A stretch of 64,000 nucleotides of DNA from Croceicoccus naphthovorans (GCF_001028705.1 NZ_CP011770.1:2669501-2733500), one strand, 5' to 3'. Shown: positions 1-8,341, counted from the first letter of the stretch. Translations and numbers: made by a program. Notes: generated from the sequence alone by a model not told the origin.

Positions 1-1
1 G

Positions 2-340
2 GGATTTCCCACGCAGGCCGTCCTTAAGGAGAAGGGCGGCATCAAAGGCCTCATCCAGCTTGAGACCGGCTGTTTTTCCAACCTCACCCCGCAGCAGGTA
101 GAGCTGCTCGCAAAAATTCCGATCCTGTTCATGGTCGGCGACTATCTTGGCCAGAACCCCAGCGCGAGCTGCGACAAGGAAATCGAGCAGATCAAGGCGG
201 CTGGAGGTGACATAACCTTCGTCTCGCTTCCGGAAGCCGGTCTCCACGGCAACACGCACATGTTCATGCAGGACAAGAACAACATCGAGGTGGCAAATCT
301 CATCATCAAATGGATCGATGAGCACGTAGAAAGCCGCTGA
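2..340 (+). CDS. alpha/beta hydrolase, C-terminal part (cut by window start)
   Basis: An open frame runs in from the left edge and stops at the TGA ending at 340, giving 112 residues of the C-terminal half of an alpha/beta-hydrolase-fold protein. The stretch ILFMVGDYLGQNP is the usual strand after the nucleophile elbow that carries the catalytic acid. GLHGNTHMFMQDKNN contains the probable catalytic histidine followed by a Met/Asp/Asn-rich segment seen in a group of uncharacterised esterases. The end EVANLIIKWIDEHVESR is a normal terminal helix. The nucleophile serine lies outside the window, so substrate and exact family cannot be given. The gene ends 26 bases before mobile-element debris and has no preserved downstream partner. 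Confidence 0.7.
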   Translation, partial: GFPTQAVLKEKGGIKGLIQLETGCFSNLTPQQVELLAKIPILFMVGDYLGQNPSASCDKEIEQIKAAGGDITFVSLPEAGLHGNTHMFMQDKNNIEVANLIIKWIDEHVESR

Positions 341-366
341 TTCTCGCGATGGGGACAGGTTAGGGC

Positions 367-518
367 GGTGCTGTCAGACCAAAAGCACTTGAAGGCAAAT
401 GAGCGTCGTTTGGCCATGTGGCAACTTCTTGGATTGGCGCGAAGCTGCAATTCTGATCTTGGTGTCGACAGGTCATCGAGGCGCAAATCGGGTCGGGCCT
501 ATTTGCTTTGACAGTACC
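367..518 (-). mobile_element. short MITE-like remnant of an IS6-family element with terminal inverted repeats
   Basis: The + strand begins GGTGCTGTCAGACCAAA at 367 and the - strand begins GGTACTGTCAAAGCAAA at 518. These match at 14 of 17 positions and resemble the GG(C/T)NCTGT termini of IS6-family elements. Inside, on the minus strand, an ATG at 417 begins MAKRRSFAFKCFW, which looks like the first residues of an IS6 transposase. The frame then runs straight into the opposite terminal repeat. The element is therefore about 152 bp, with the catalytic gene deleted. No 8-bp target duplication is visible (gttagggc on the left, tctcggcg on the right). The assignment rests on terminus shape and a dozen residues. 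Confidence 0.5.
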
Positions 519-519
519 T

Positions 520-660
520 CTCGGCGCGATTGTTAAGCCACCGTCCCATCTCACGACGGTCCGGAATGCCGAGTTCCTTCATCGCAGCCGGGTAGGATTT
601 GCGGCCGTCGGTGACGATTGTCTTTACCTTGCCAGGGCGCATCAGCGCCTTCGCCGATCA
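520..660 (-). pseudogene. IS6-family transposase fragment (catalytic core)
   Basis: Read on the minus strand, this stretch encodes VKTIVTDGRKSYPAAMKEL and then MGRWLNNRAE. These are the second-aspartate and glutamate blocks of the IS6/IS26 DDE transposase core. The frame is cut on both sides. The left cut falls right after the putative catalytic Glu, where the inverted-repeat remnant ending at 518 begins. The right cut lies a few bases from the stop codon of the neighbouring ABC-F gene. Only about 47 residues of a normal 230-250 remain, so it cannot be functional. Two IS6-type remnants are thus nested here. Confidence 0.75.
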
Positions 661-665
661 CAAGT

Positions 666-2537
666 CTACGCGGGTTCCAACATTTCCAGCTGTTCACCCA
701 GTGCCAGCCATTCCGCTTCGGCCCTTGCCAGTTGATCGCTGACCTCTGCTCGTCGGGCAAGCAGGTCGCTCATCGAAGTATTGACCAGACTGGCCGGCGC
801 CTTTGCCGGTTCATACATCGCCTGATCGATTTCGTTCAGACTGTCCTGCAGGCGGTTCATGGCCTTTTCTGCCGCGGCCAATTCTAACTTGAGGAAACGA
901 ACCTTGGCGCGAGTCTTGGTAGAGTCGGTCGTAGCCGCCTTTGCCGAACCTGACTTAGTCTCTTTCTTCGGCTTGCTCCGACCCAGCACGAAGTCGATGT
1001 AATCGTCCATGCTGCCAGTATATTCGCGCGCGGTCCCCCCATCGACCAGCACCAGCCGGTCCGCCGTCAGTTCCACCATGTGCCGGTCGTGGCTGATCAG
1101 GATCACGGCGCCCGAATAGTCGTTCAGCGCCTGAACCAGCGCTTCGCGTGCATCGACGTCAAGGTGGTTGGTAGGTTCATCAAGGATCAGCAGGTGCGGT
1201 GCATCGCGGGTGATGAGCGCAAGGGCGAGCCGGGCGCGTTCCCCGCCCGAAAGCTTTTCGACCTGCGTCGTGGCGCGCGGGCCGGAAAATCCGAAGCGTC
1301 CAAGCTGCGCTCGCACCGCTGCGGGTGTCTTGCCTTCCATCGCGCGGCTCATCAGTTCGACCGGCGTTGCCTCGCTTGCCAGCTCCTCCACCTGGTATTG
1401 GGTGAAATAACCCACTTTCAGCTTGCCCGGCGCTGCCATGCCGCCTTCGACGGGTAGGAGTTGCGCCGACAACAGCCGGGCCAGCGTGGTCTTGCCGTTG
1501 CCGTTGCGGCCCAGCAGCGCGATCCTGTCATCCGCATCGATCCGCATGTTCAACCGGCGCAGAATGGGCGGCGCATCGCCATAGGCCACCGCCGCCCCGT
1601 CGAGCGAGATCATCGGTGAGCGCAGTTCCCCCGGCGATGGAAACTCGAAGCTGAGCGAGGGATCTTCCATCAGCGCGACGATCGGCTGCATCTTGGCCAG
1701 CATCTTGGCACGGGCTTGAGCTTGCTTGGCGGTAGAGGCGCGCGCGCTGTTCCGAGCCACATAGTCCTGCAGGCGTGCCCGCTGGGCATCTTGCGCTGCC
1801 TTGGCCGACGCCAGTTGCGCGGCCCGTTCGGCACGCTGCTTCTCGAAGGCGTCATAGCCGCCGGCATAGAGCGTGAGCTGACCGCCTTGCAGATGCAGAA
1901 TGTGGTCGACGACGTTGTTGAGCAGATCGCGCTCGTGACTGATGACGAGCAGCGTTGCGGGATAGGACTTCAGGAAATTTTCAAGCCACAGCGTTGCCTC
2001 GAGGTCGAGATGGTTCGAAGGCTCGTCGAGCAGCAGAATGTCGGGCTCGGAAAAAAGCAGCGCACCCAGTGCCACCCGCATTTTCCAGCCGCCCGAGAAA
2101 CTGGATAGCGGTCGGCGCTGCATATCCTCGTCGAAACCAAGGCCGTTCAGGATCTTGGCCGCCCGCGCGGGGGCACTATAGGCGTCGATGGCAAGCAGAC
2201 GTTCGTGCACATCGCCAAGGCGATCGATGTCGGTGCAGGTTTCCGCTTCTTCCAGCAGCCGCGCGCGTTCGACATCGGCCGCCAGAACCGCTTCCTCTGG
2301 CGTGATCGAGCCATCGGGCGCTTCTTGCGCGATATAGCCGATCCGCGCCCGCGACGGTTTGCCAATCTGGCCATCGTCCGGCTCGATGTCGCCGATGACG
2401 GCTTTCATCAGAGTCGATTTGCCGGCCCCGTTACGACCGATCAGCCCGACCCGCGCGCCCTGCGGGATCGTTGCACTCGCGCGTTCGAGAATGGGCCGGC
2501 CGCCAAGCCGGACGGTGATGCCGTCGATGGTAAGCAT
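666..2537 (-). CDS. ABC-F family ATPase (duplicated ATP-binding cassettes, no membrane domain)
   Basis: The 623-residue protein has two ATP-binding cassettes in tandem and no membrane segments, the layout of ABC-F proteins that act on the ribosome (Uup/YheS/EttA relatives). The first Walker A is GRNGAGKST, with signature SSFSGGWKM and Walker B ILLLDEPSNHLD. The second set is GRNGNGKTT, LSGGERARL and LLILDEPTNHLD. A charged linker rich in Ala, Arg and Gln at about residues 230-290 joins them. The C-terminal extension (about 525-623) is Lys-, Ala- and Glu-rich and should form a coiled coil, as in Uup. The HNH gene lies 57 bases upstream on the same strand. Subfamily is not resolved; a YheS- or Uup-like housekeeping role is more likely than antibiotic resistance. 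Confidence 0.93.
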   Translation of the reverse strand: MLTIDGITVRLGGRPILERASATIPQGARVGLIGRNGAGKSTLMKAVIGDIEPDDGQIGKPSRARIGYIAQEAPDGSITPEEAVLAADVERARLLEEAETCTDIDRLGDVHERLLAIDAYSAPARAAKILNGLGFDEDMQRRPLSSFSGGWKMRVALGALLFSEPDILLLDEPSNHLDLEATLWLENFLKSYPATLLVISHERDLLNNVVDHILHLQGGQLTLYAGGYDAFEKQRAERAAQLASAKAAQDAQRARLQDYVARNSARASTAKQAQARAKMLAKMQPIVALMEDPSLSFEFPSPGELRSPMISLDGAAVAYGDAPPILRRLNMRIDADDRIALLGRNGNGKTTLARLLSAQLLPVEGGMAAPGKLKVGYFTQYQVEELASEATPVELMSRAMEGKTPAAVRAQLGRFGFSGPRATTQVEKLSGGERARLALALITRDAPHLLILDEPTNHLDVDAREALVQALNDYSGAVILISHDRHMVELTADRLVLVDGGTAREYTGSMDDYIDFVLGRSKPKKETKSGSAKAATTDSTKTRAKVRFLKLELAAAEKAMNRLQDSLNEIDQAMYEPAKAPASLVNTSMSDLLARRAEVSDQLARAEAEWLALGEQLEMLEPA

Positions 2538-2594
2538 GCGCGGCCCATAGCAGCAGTGCGCGGCGGCCCCAATGCTTGAATGGACGAATCCTGC

Positions 2595-2930
2595 TCAGCG
2601 CTTTTTCTTGGCGGTGGTCGCGGTGAAATCCGGGTCCTTGTTGGCCACCCAGTCGACGAACTTTCGTATGGCCGGGTTGGCCAGCAGACCCTCCACGTCC
2701 ATTCCATAGCGTTGCAGCTCGGAATTGGTGAAATTGGCGATCAACGTTTGCTGGCAGATGGGGTGCATGGGCACCACGTCCTTCCCGCCCCTGCTTTTGG
2801 GGACGGGGTGATGCCAGACGATGCTCTGACCGGTCGGCCTGCCGCAAAGCCAACAAGGGGCTATGGGCTCTGCGGCGTCTTCATCTTGTGGATCTTCGTA
2901 GGGATCGTGTCTGGAATGCTTGCGAGCCAT
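2595..2930 (-). CDS. small HNH-endonuclease-like protein
   Basis: The 111-residue protein carries CWLCGRPTG followed by VWHHPVPKSRGGKD and HPICQQTL. This matches the first zinc knuckle, the HH...R/K centre and the closing histidine of an HNH nuclease. The N-terminus is charged (RKHSRHDPYEDPQDEDAAE) and the C-terminus ends TTAKKKR. Most of the family are DNases of unknown cellular role, and stand-alone versions like this are common in sphingomonad genomes. It precedes the ABC-F gene in the same direction, so the two could be co-transcribed. Nothing links it to a specific defence or mobile system. Confidence 0.82.
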   Translation of the reverse strand: MARKHSRHDPYEDPQDEDAAEPIAPCWLCGRPTGQSIVWHHPVPKSRGGKDVVPMHPICQQTLIANFTNSELQRYGMDVEGLLANPAIRKFVDWVANKDPDFTATTAKKKR

Positions 2931-3418
2931 TGGTCTGCCTGAATTGCCTTAATGCGCTCTCGCCTACTCTTAACGTCTACGTTTGGCATTACCAATGTCG
3001 CGAAGTGGGGCGGAGGACGGTCAAGTTGCTTACCATTGTCGACTGTCGATTTCGCGACTTCGTATAGCACTTTGCTTTCGGATCGAGACCGGACGGGCCG
3101 GAATCGGCTCAGGCGGGCGGCATACCATTTCGGTCAGCGGCTTTGAGGCACGTGCCGAACTGCATTAATTGACCAGCTTGGGGTGGAGAGCAGTCACCGC
3201 AAATTACATGCCCCCAATATCGGCCACCCATCCAGTCAGAGGAAACGATCGACAGTAGCAAAAAAATTTTCCTGCAACTGTGCATCCGATCACACCTTCG
3301 CGCCGTAGCTGCCCTTGCGCACGCGCTATGCGCTGCGTCGCGAAGGGGTAGGAACACCGGGCAGTCCAAAGCTCTGTTGCCTCTCGCGCCCAGTCGAACG
3401 AGCCATGGGAGCAAAGCG
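2931..3418. other. intergenic stretch, divergent between the HNH gene and the DUF4331 cassette
   Basis: No gene is recognised in these 488 bases. A minus-strand frame of about 69 codons covers 2861-3070 but overlaps the HNH gene and resembles nothing known to me. The region should hold the promoters of both flanking divergent units. I could not identify convincing -35/-10 pairs. An A/T-rich patch around 3259-3273 stands out against the surrounding GC-rich sequence. Confidence 0.4.
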
Positions 3419-4084
3419 ATGCAACATTGGAAAAAAGTCACGCTAGCGGGAGGGGGACTGGCGATGGCCGCCGGGGCGGCATTGCTCGTACCCGGGCTCT
3501 CTACGCTGGCCGCCGACCACCTTGATCCGCCGGCGCGAACCGACCCCTCGGTCGATCCAACTCCGGACCGCGCGGCGGATATTGCCGATCTCTACGCATG
3601 GCATACCGATACTTCGGTGATCCTTGCGCTTACCTTCGCGGGCCCGCAGGCAACCAGCCAGCCCGGCACCTATGACCGCGACGTCCTCTACACGATCAAC
3701 CTGTCCAATGCTGACCCGCGCACGACGGCGGACATTCCGATCCGGGTCCGGTTCGGTCCGGGCAATGTCGCAGGAAGTTACGGTGTGAGCATAGGTGGCA
3801 TTCCCGGTGTCAGCGGTTCGCTGTCGGGTGCAGTCGAGACCAACCTGACGAAAGATGGCGTCACCGCGCGTGCGGGCCTGTTCGACGATCCGTTCTTCTT
3901 CGATCTGCAAGGGTTCAAGGACACTGCCGCGACCGGCACGCTCAGCTTTGACGCCACCCGCGATTTCTTCGCGGGTCAGAACCTGACGGGCGTCGTGATC
4001 GAAATCCCCAAGGATCGCATCGCCAACGGCGACAACCCGGTGGACGTCTGGGCGACCACCGCACGTTTCGGAGGACAGCTGTGA
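3419..4084 (+). CDS. exported DUF4331-family protein, N-terminal half domain
   Basis: The start is the ATG at 3419, with GGGAG seven bases upstream. The 221-residue product begins with a signal-peptide-like segment (MQHWKKVTLAGGGLAMAAGA, cleavage probably near LSTLAA). The mature start DHLDPPARTDPSVDPTPDR and then IADLYAWHT are the diagnostic opening of DUF4331 proteins, whose members usually read SSHREAP...D.AD...YAF. Sequence after about residue 190 that would complete the domain is not here but in the next gene. The stop TGA overlaps the next ATG (TGATG), so translation is coupled. It is the first gene of a four-gene unit whose function is unknown. Expected location is the periplasm or outside the cell. 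Confidence 0.75.
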   Translation: MQHWKKVTLAGGGLAMAAGAALLVPGLSTLAADHLDPPARTDPSVDPTPDRAADIADLYAWHTDTSVILALTFAGPQATSQPGTYDRDVLYTINLSNADPRTTADIPIRVRFGPGNVAGSYGVSIGGIPGVSGSLSGAVETNLTKDGVTARAGLFDDPFFFDLQGFKDTAATGTLSFDATRDFFAGQNLTGVVIEIPKDRIANGDNPVDVWATTARFGGQL

Positions 4085-4809
4085 TGACCCATTCCTGCAA
4101 AAGCGCGCTGCGCAAGGCCGCAAGGATCGCGCCGGCAACTCTCGCCGCAGTTCTTCTGACTGCCTGTGGCGGCGATGGGGACGGCAAGGACGACCCGGTC
4201 ATGATGCCAAGTCCGTCCCCGTCACCTTCGCCCACCGCAACGCCGACGCCCACCGCCTATGACGTTACGGCCTGCCTTACGCAGGAAGTCGCGCCGGGGG
4301 TATCGGTGGCAGACCTTGTCGTGCCCGATACGCTGACGCTGAATCTGGCAGCGGCATCGGGTTTCCCCAACGGACGGCAATTGCCCGATCCGGTGATCGA
4401 CGTGACATTGGCGGTGATCTTTTTGGACCTCAGCGTGCATGGTCCGACGACGCTGGCCGAGGTGCCGGTGAACCCGCCCGGCAACGATGTGCAGTACCAG
4501 CCTGTGTTCCCCTATCTGGCTTCGGCACAAGGCAGTCCGCCGTTGCCGACAACGGGTGCAACATCGTTCGATTTCCGCACGGATGCGCCATCGGCCTACA
4601 TACGCGTGGACCGAATGGGCATGCCCGCCGTGGCAACCGCACTGATCGGATCGGACCAGAAGACGGCCTATAACGATGCCGATCCGGTGGACGATGCCAA
4701 CGGCGACTTCGTGCCCGAACTGACCGAGCAATTGACCGGCCTGACGAATGCATTGGCCGACGATCTGGTCGGACTGGGACTAACCCCTTGCGCGACTCCT
4801 GCGGGATGA
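4084..4809 (+). CDS. lipoprotein with the C-terminal half of a DUF4331 domain
   Basis: Start ATG 4084 overlaps the previous stop. The 241-residue product has a lipoprotein signal peptide ending in a lipobox (LLTAC, Cys about residue 28). A low-complexity spacer of Asp/Gly followed by repeated Ser-Pro and Thr-Pro (PSPSPSPSPTATPTPTA) comes next. The motif FPNGRQLPDPVIDVTL at about residues 96-111 is typical of the second half of DUF4331 domains (FPNGR.L.DDVID). The domain normally found on one chain therefore seems divided between this lipid-anchored protein and the soluble product of the preceding gene. The stop overlaps the next start as ATGA at 4806-4809. Confidence 0.7.
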   Translation: MTHSCKSALRKAARIAPATLAAVLLTACGGDGDGKDDPVMMPSPSPSPSPTATPTPTAYDVTACLTQEVAPGVSVADLVVPDTLTLNLAAASGFPNGRQLPDPVIDVTLAVIFLDLSVHGPTTLAEVPVNPPGNDVQYQPVFPYLASAQGSPPLPTTGATSFDFRTDAPSAYIRVDRMGMPAVATALIGSDQKTAYNDADPVDDANGDFVPELTEQLTGLTNALADDLVGLGLTPCATPAG

Positions 4810-6251
4810 TCGCGCCCGGTGCAGGACCGCGACCCATGGGTCCTGCGCCGCTTGCGGCCGGGGGCAGGCCGCAGGTTGGGGGCGAGTGGTGGTGCCGGGC
4901 AGGATTCCCTCGCTCGCTCTGGTTCCTTCTGCTCGCCCCCGTTGCCATGGTCCTGGCTGCGGTTGTTGTTGAAAGGTCCCTCGCTCCACAACGGGCCGAG
5001 GCACCTTTACGGGCGCAGCCAGAGCCCGCCGACCTTGCGGCAACAGCTTACGGCCCAAAGAACTATGCCGACGCTCGGGCAGAGACGGCTGACCAAGTCG
5101 CTCTGGGACGCGAACGCGTGCGTCATGCGCCCGACGAATGGCTGCGGGGGGAATCGCTTGCCGCCGCCCTGATGGCCGAATTTTCACTGAGTGGCGATTA
5201 TGCGACGCTTGCCGAAGCGGGAGACGTCCTCCGAGAGGCGCGGGCCGATGCGATTGCCGGTTCGGGGCCGTGGCTTCGCGAGGCGGCCTTCGCGATGACC
5301 GTGCACGATCTCGACGCGGCACGGCTGGCGATCGACAATGCCTTGCAGTCTGCAGTCCCATTGCCTGCCGGAGATCGCGCGGAGATCATCGCGATGCGCG
5401 GCGACATGGCGCTCTATCGCGGCGACATGGACCGTGCGGCAGGGCATTACGCAGAAGCCACCCGATTGCAGGCCGGCTCCACCGCGTTTCGACAGGCGAT
5501 GCTGGCCAGAATGCAGGGGCGGTTCGACGATGCCATCGCACTGTTTGGGCAAGCCGCGCGGGAAGGCTCCGGCACGCCGCTGGCACAAGCACACATCGCG
5601 TTGCAATTGGGCGCGACCGAAAGCGCCAGAGGTCGATACGACGCCGCGCGCCTTTGGTACGATGTGGCCGAACGATTGCTGCCCGGCCATCCTCTAATCG
5701 CATTGTACAGGGCGGAAGCGCAGGCCTTGGCCGGAGATATTTCCGGCGCGGCCAAGGCGATGGAAGGCGTGGCCGACCGCTACCGATGGCCCGAAGCCAT
5801 GGACGCGCTCGCCATGCTCTATCGTGCACAAGGCAACCGAGAGCGAAGCAGCGCCTGGTCGGACCGGGCGAGCGAAATTTGGGAACGCCGCATGCATTTG
5901 GTACCCAGCGCGGCGCGGTTCCACATGGCGGAGCATGCGCTGGCCTTTGGTGAAGCCACGCAGGCGCTTGCCCTTGCCCAGCAGGAATTGCGTAGCCGCC
6001 CCTATGCGGAGGCGCGGATTCTTTTGGCCAATGCCCTGATGGCCAACGGCCGTCCCGAAGAAGCCGTGACACATTTGCGTCGCGCCGAAGACAGCGGCTG
6101 GCGCAGCGCGCCGATGTATGCGGCTTTGGCGCAAGCCAACGCGATGCTCGGCAAGATCGATGCGGCAGAGCAGGCTCGAAACAAGGCGGAGGCGCTCAAC
6201 CCGCGCATCTTCGATGGCGAACGGATGCTGGTCTGGTTCGCGCATGGATAG
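4806..6251 (+). CDS. membrane-anchored tetratricopeptide-repeat protein
   Basis: I chose ATG 4806 because it overlaps the previous stop by four bases (ATGA). The 481-residue product has a Gly/Pro/Arg-rich cytoplasmic N-terminus and one transmembrane helix near residues 38-60 (SLWFLLLAPVAMVLAAVVV). A long helical region follows with several TPR-like units, for example GDMALYRGDMDRAAGHYAEA, QGRFDDAIALFGQA and ANALMANGRPEEAVTHLRRA. It should present TPRs to the periplasm as a scaffold. It lies between a DUF4331 lipoprotein and a HupE/UreJ-like membrane protein and overlaps both, which argues for a shared complex or process. No enzyme domain is visible. Confidence 0.8.
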   Translation: MIAPGAGPRPMGPAPLAAGGRPQVGGEWWCRAGFPRSLWFLLLAPVAMVLAAVVVERSLAPQRAEAPLRAQPEPADLAATAYGPKNYADARAETADQVALGRERVRHAPDEWLRGESLAAALMAEFSLSGDYATLAEAGDVLREARADAIAGSGPWLREAAFAMTVHDLDAARLAIDNALQSAVPLPAGDRAEIIAMRGDMALYRGDMDRAAGHYAEATRLQAGSTAFRQAMLARMQGRFDDAIALFGQAAREGSGTPLAQAHIALQLGATESARGRYDAARLWYDVAERLLPGHPLIALYRAEAQALAGDISGAAKAMEGVADRYRWPEAMDALAMLYRAQGNRERSSAWSDRASEIWERRMHLVPSAARFHMAEHALAFGEATQALALAQQELRSRPYAEARILLANALMANGRPEEAVTHLRRAEDSGWRSAPMYAALAQANAMLGKIDAAEQARNKAEALNPRIFDGERMLVWFAHG

Positions 6252-7347
6252 GGCGTTTGCATATCTGTTGGCCTGCATATCGCTTGCTTTCTCTCCGGCG
6301 GCATTTGCCCACCTCACGCCGAACAGCGAAGTTACGCTGTCTTTCGAGAAGGGTGGCATTTCTGCGGATATCGTCGTCCCCGCGGCCGAATACAGCTTCG
6401 CCAGCGGAAACGAGGCAAGCAATGAGTCCGCCTCTCTCAGGGCTGCGCAACGCTATCTCCTCAATCGAGTGCAGGTCTATGGGCCGGATGCCAGCCGTTG
6501 GTCTGCCGAACTTAGCCAGCTTCGCTTCGCGACGGTTTCGGGCCCCGAAGACTTGCTGGCGCGGATCCGGTTCGTTGCGCCCGAGGACAGTGCAGCAGGG
6601 CCGGTCAACTTGCACTGGACCGTTGTCACCGCGGAACAACCCGACCATTTCGCGCTGGTGAATTTGCGCGAGGGCAGTGTGACCCGAACGATCGGCGCAG
6701 TCCGTCAGGCAAGCTCGACCATCGTTGTCGAACGGCAGTCCTCATCCTTATCGGCGATGGCAAATGCCGCAAGGCTGGGCGCGATACACATCATTTCTGG
6801 CTATGATCATTTGCTTTTCCTGATGGCGCTACTTCTCGTAGCGCCGTTCGTTGCCGTGGATGGTCGTTGGGCAAAACGGCGCGGCTCCCGAGAGACGGCC
6901 ATCCGCTTGTTGCGGATCGTCACCGGTTTCACCGTGGGGCATTCGGTCACGCTGATCGGGGCGGGCCTGGGAAACTGGCAATTGCCTTCGGCACCGGTCG
7001 AACTTGCCATTGCCGGTTCGGTCGTCCTTACCGCGCTTCATGCCGTGCGACCGATCTTCCCCGGTCGCGAAACGTTGGTAGCGTTCTCCTTTGGCCTCAT
7101 TCATGGGCTGGCATTCGCCACCCTGCTTGCTGAAGCCGATCTTCAGGTGTCACGAAATCTGGCGACTTTGGCGGGTTTCAATTTGGGCATCGAGGCAGTG
7201 CAACTGGCCATCCTGACGGTCATCGTGCCGCTCTATATTGTCAGCATGCGCCTTCCAAGATCGCCCTTGATCAGACCGGCTTTGGGGGCGGTAATAGCAT
7301 TGTGCGGCGTGTACTGGATCGCTGACCGGGCGCCTCTTCTGCTCTAG
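6244..7347 (+). CDS. HupE/UreJ-like membrane protein with periplasmic N-terminal domain
   Basis: The start is ATG 6244, overlapping the previous gene by eight bases. The 367 residues open with a signal peptide (cleavage near SPAAFA-HLTPNS), then a soluble domain of about 170 residues, then six or seven membrane helices. The first helix contains IHIISGYDHLLFL, the His/Asp signature of the HupE_UreJ_2 branch; further helices carry FTVGHSVTL and FGLIHGLAFA with more histidines. HupE/UreJ proteins are proposed nickel or cobalt permeases of hydrogenase and urease loci. Members with this N-terminal domain are uncharacterised. No hydrogenase, urease or nickel enzyme is in view, so metal transport is inference. 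Last gene of the cassette. Confidence 0.8.
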   Translation: MDRAFAYLLACISLAFSPAAFAHLTPNSEVTLSFEKGGISADIVVPAAEYSFASGNEASNESASLRAAQRYLLNRVQVYGPDASRWSAELSQLRFATVSGPEDLLARIRFVAPEDSAAGPVNLHWTVVTAEQPDHFALVNLREGSVTRTIGAVRQASSTIVVERQSSSLSAMANAARLGAIHIISGYDHLLFLMALLLVAPFVAVDGRWAKRRGSRETAIRLLRIVTGFTVGHSVTLIGAGLGNWQLPSAPVELAIAGSVVLTALHAVRPIFPGRETLVAFSFGLIHGLAFATLLAEADLQVSRNLATLAGFNLGIEAVQLAILTVIVPLYIVSMRLPRSPLIRPALGAVIALCGVYWIADRAPLLL

Positions 7348-7443
7348 CGTATTCTCGGCAATTGCGATCGCCTCGAGGTGTCAGCGATTAGGGTGGGTGA
7401 ACGAACCCGCTGGGAGAGACTGGTTCTGAAGTCTGATGTTGTG

Positions 7444-7568
7444 ACCGGGAGCGAACTGCTCTCCATGGGTGATGTCAATAACCCGAACCTCGTACGTAGG
7501 CCGCACTCCTCCAGCGTGATACCGACTTTCCAAGTATTAGGGGTCGGATAGGTATAGAATTCTATCAT
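7444..7568 (-). pseudogene. glutathione S-transferase N-terminal fragment, frameshifted
   Basis: From ATG 7568 the minus strand reads MIEFYTYPTPNTWKVGITLE, the thioredoxin-fold start of a YfcG/GstB-type glutathione transferase. After ECGL the frame is lost. In the next frame the alignment resumes as YEVRVIDITHGEQFAPG, the expected continuation, so one base has been lost near 7500. Similarity ends around 7444, before the SNAIL-type motif and the helical C-terminal domain. The rest of the gene is absent. It lies directly downstream of an intact GST-like gene on the same strand, so a tandem pair existed and one copy is dead. Confidence 0.75.
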
Positions 7569-7570
7569 GA

Positions 7571-8341
7571 CTAATAGTCCAGTGGCAGGCCGATGTGGCG
7601 CTCGTAGATAAAGTCTCTGTGCCTCAGCAGCGCTGGAGCCAATGCCGCTATTACGACTGGCGGAATCGCTTGCCATGCCTCTCGCACTCCGTCAGGCATC
7701 GGCGAAACGTCATGGCTCAATGGTGCAAGCATATTTGAGAAGCACGCCCAGTAGATATCGACCACGCTTAAACGGTCGCCGACCAGATAGGGAGAGTTTC
7801 CCGACGCCTCCAACTTGAGGGCGAGCGTGCGGAGAATGTCGGCAACACGTTCCGCTGCAACTGCGGCTGCCGTGGCGGTATAACCATAGCGCCTACAGAT
7901 CGCGAGCAGCAGTGCAGGCGTGTCTGACGGAGGATCCGACATCCCGAACCGGTCACCGAGCATCAGCAATCGGCGTTCCCAACCGAGACCGTAGGGCGCA
8001 CAAACTTCAGCGGATAATCCCAACGCCAGCGCCCTGTCTTCCGATTTCTGAGGAAGCAGCGAGGGCCCCTGCCCCAATCGTTCGGCGAGCATGAGGAGGT
8101 CGAGCCAGCCGCTAATCGGCGGTTCTTTGTCGAGCATTGCAATGGGCGCATTTCTATGCCCTGTCCAAGAGTGCAGCGCATCGTTGGCTCCAAATACTTC
8201 CTGCGCGACCGGCTGGTAGTCAACACCTCGCATCGCAAATATATATTTTGCCGATTCGCCCCAGGGGCCGGGAACATGTGCCGACAAAACCAGGCGCAAG
8301 CCTGTCCGTTCACGTGCCTCCGCAACGGTCAGATATTCCAT
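7571..8341 (-). CDS. glutathione S-transferase-like protein
   Basis: The start ATG 8341 has GGGAGCGAAA just upstream; an in-frame ATG at 8410 is less likely. The 256-residue protein begins TVAEARERTGLRLVLSAHVP. It shows a GST-like organisation: PWGESAKYIFAMRGVDYQPV for the first beta-alpha unit, the cis-Pro-type segment HRNAPIAMLD, and a helical C-terminal half with SPYLVGDRLSVVDIYWACF. That last motif is the conserved GD.LS.ADI N-capping box of GST C-terminal domains. The N-terminal motif is divergent, so glutathione use is not certain. The remnant of a second GST follows three bases after the stop. Confidence 0.7.
   Translation of the reverse strand: MEYLTVAEARERTGLRLVLSAHVPGPWGESAKYIFAMRGVDYQPVAQEVFGANDALHSWTGHRNAPIAMLDKEPPISGWLDLLMLAERLGQGPSLLPQKSEDRALALGLSAEVCAPYGLGWERRLLMLGDRFGMSDPPSDTPALLLAICRRYGYTATAAAVAAERVADILRTLALKLEASGNSPYLVGDRLSVVDIYWACFSNMLAPLSHDVSPMPDGVREAWQAIPPVVIAALAPALLRHRDFIYERHIGLPLDY

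Noticed and set aside
2861..3070. A 69-codon minus-strand frame upstream of the HNH gene
   Set aside because: It overlaps the HNH gene, shows no motif and has no clear ribosome-binding site.
3354..3385. GGAAC ... GTT as an EcfG-type stress promoter ahead of the DUF4331 cassette
   Set aside because: The spacer is too long (about 20 bases) compared with the 16-18 expected.
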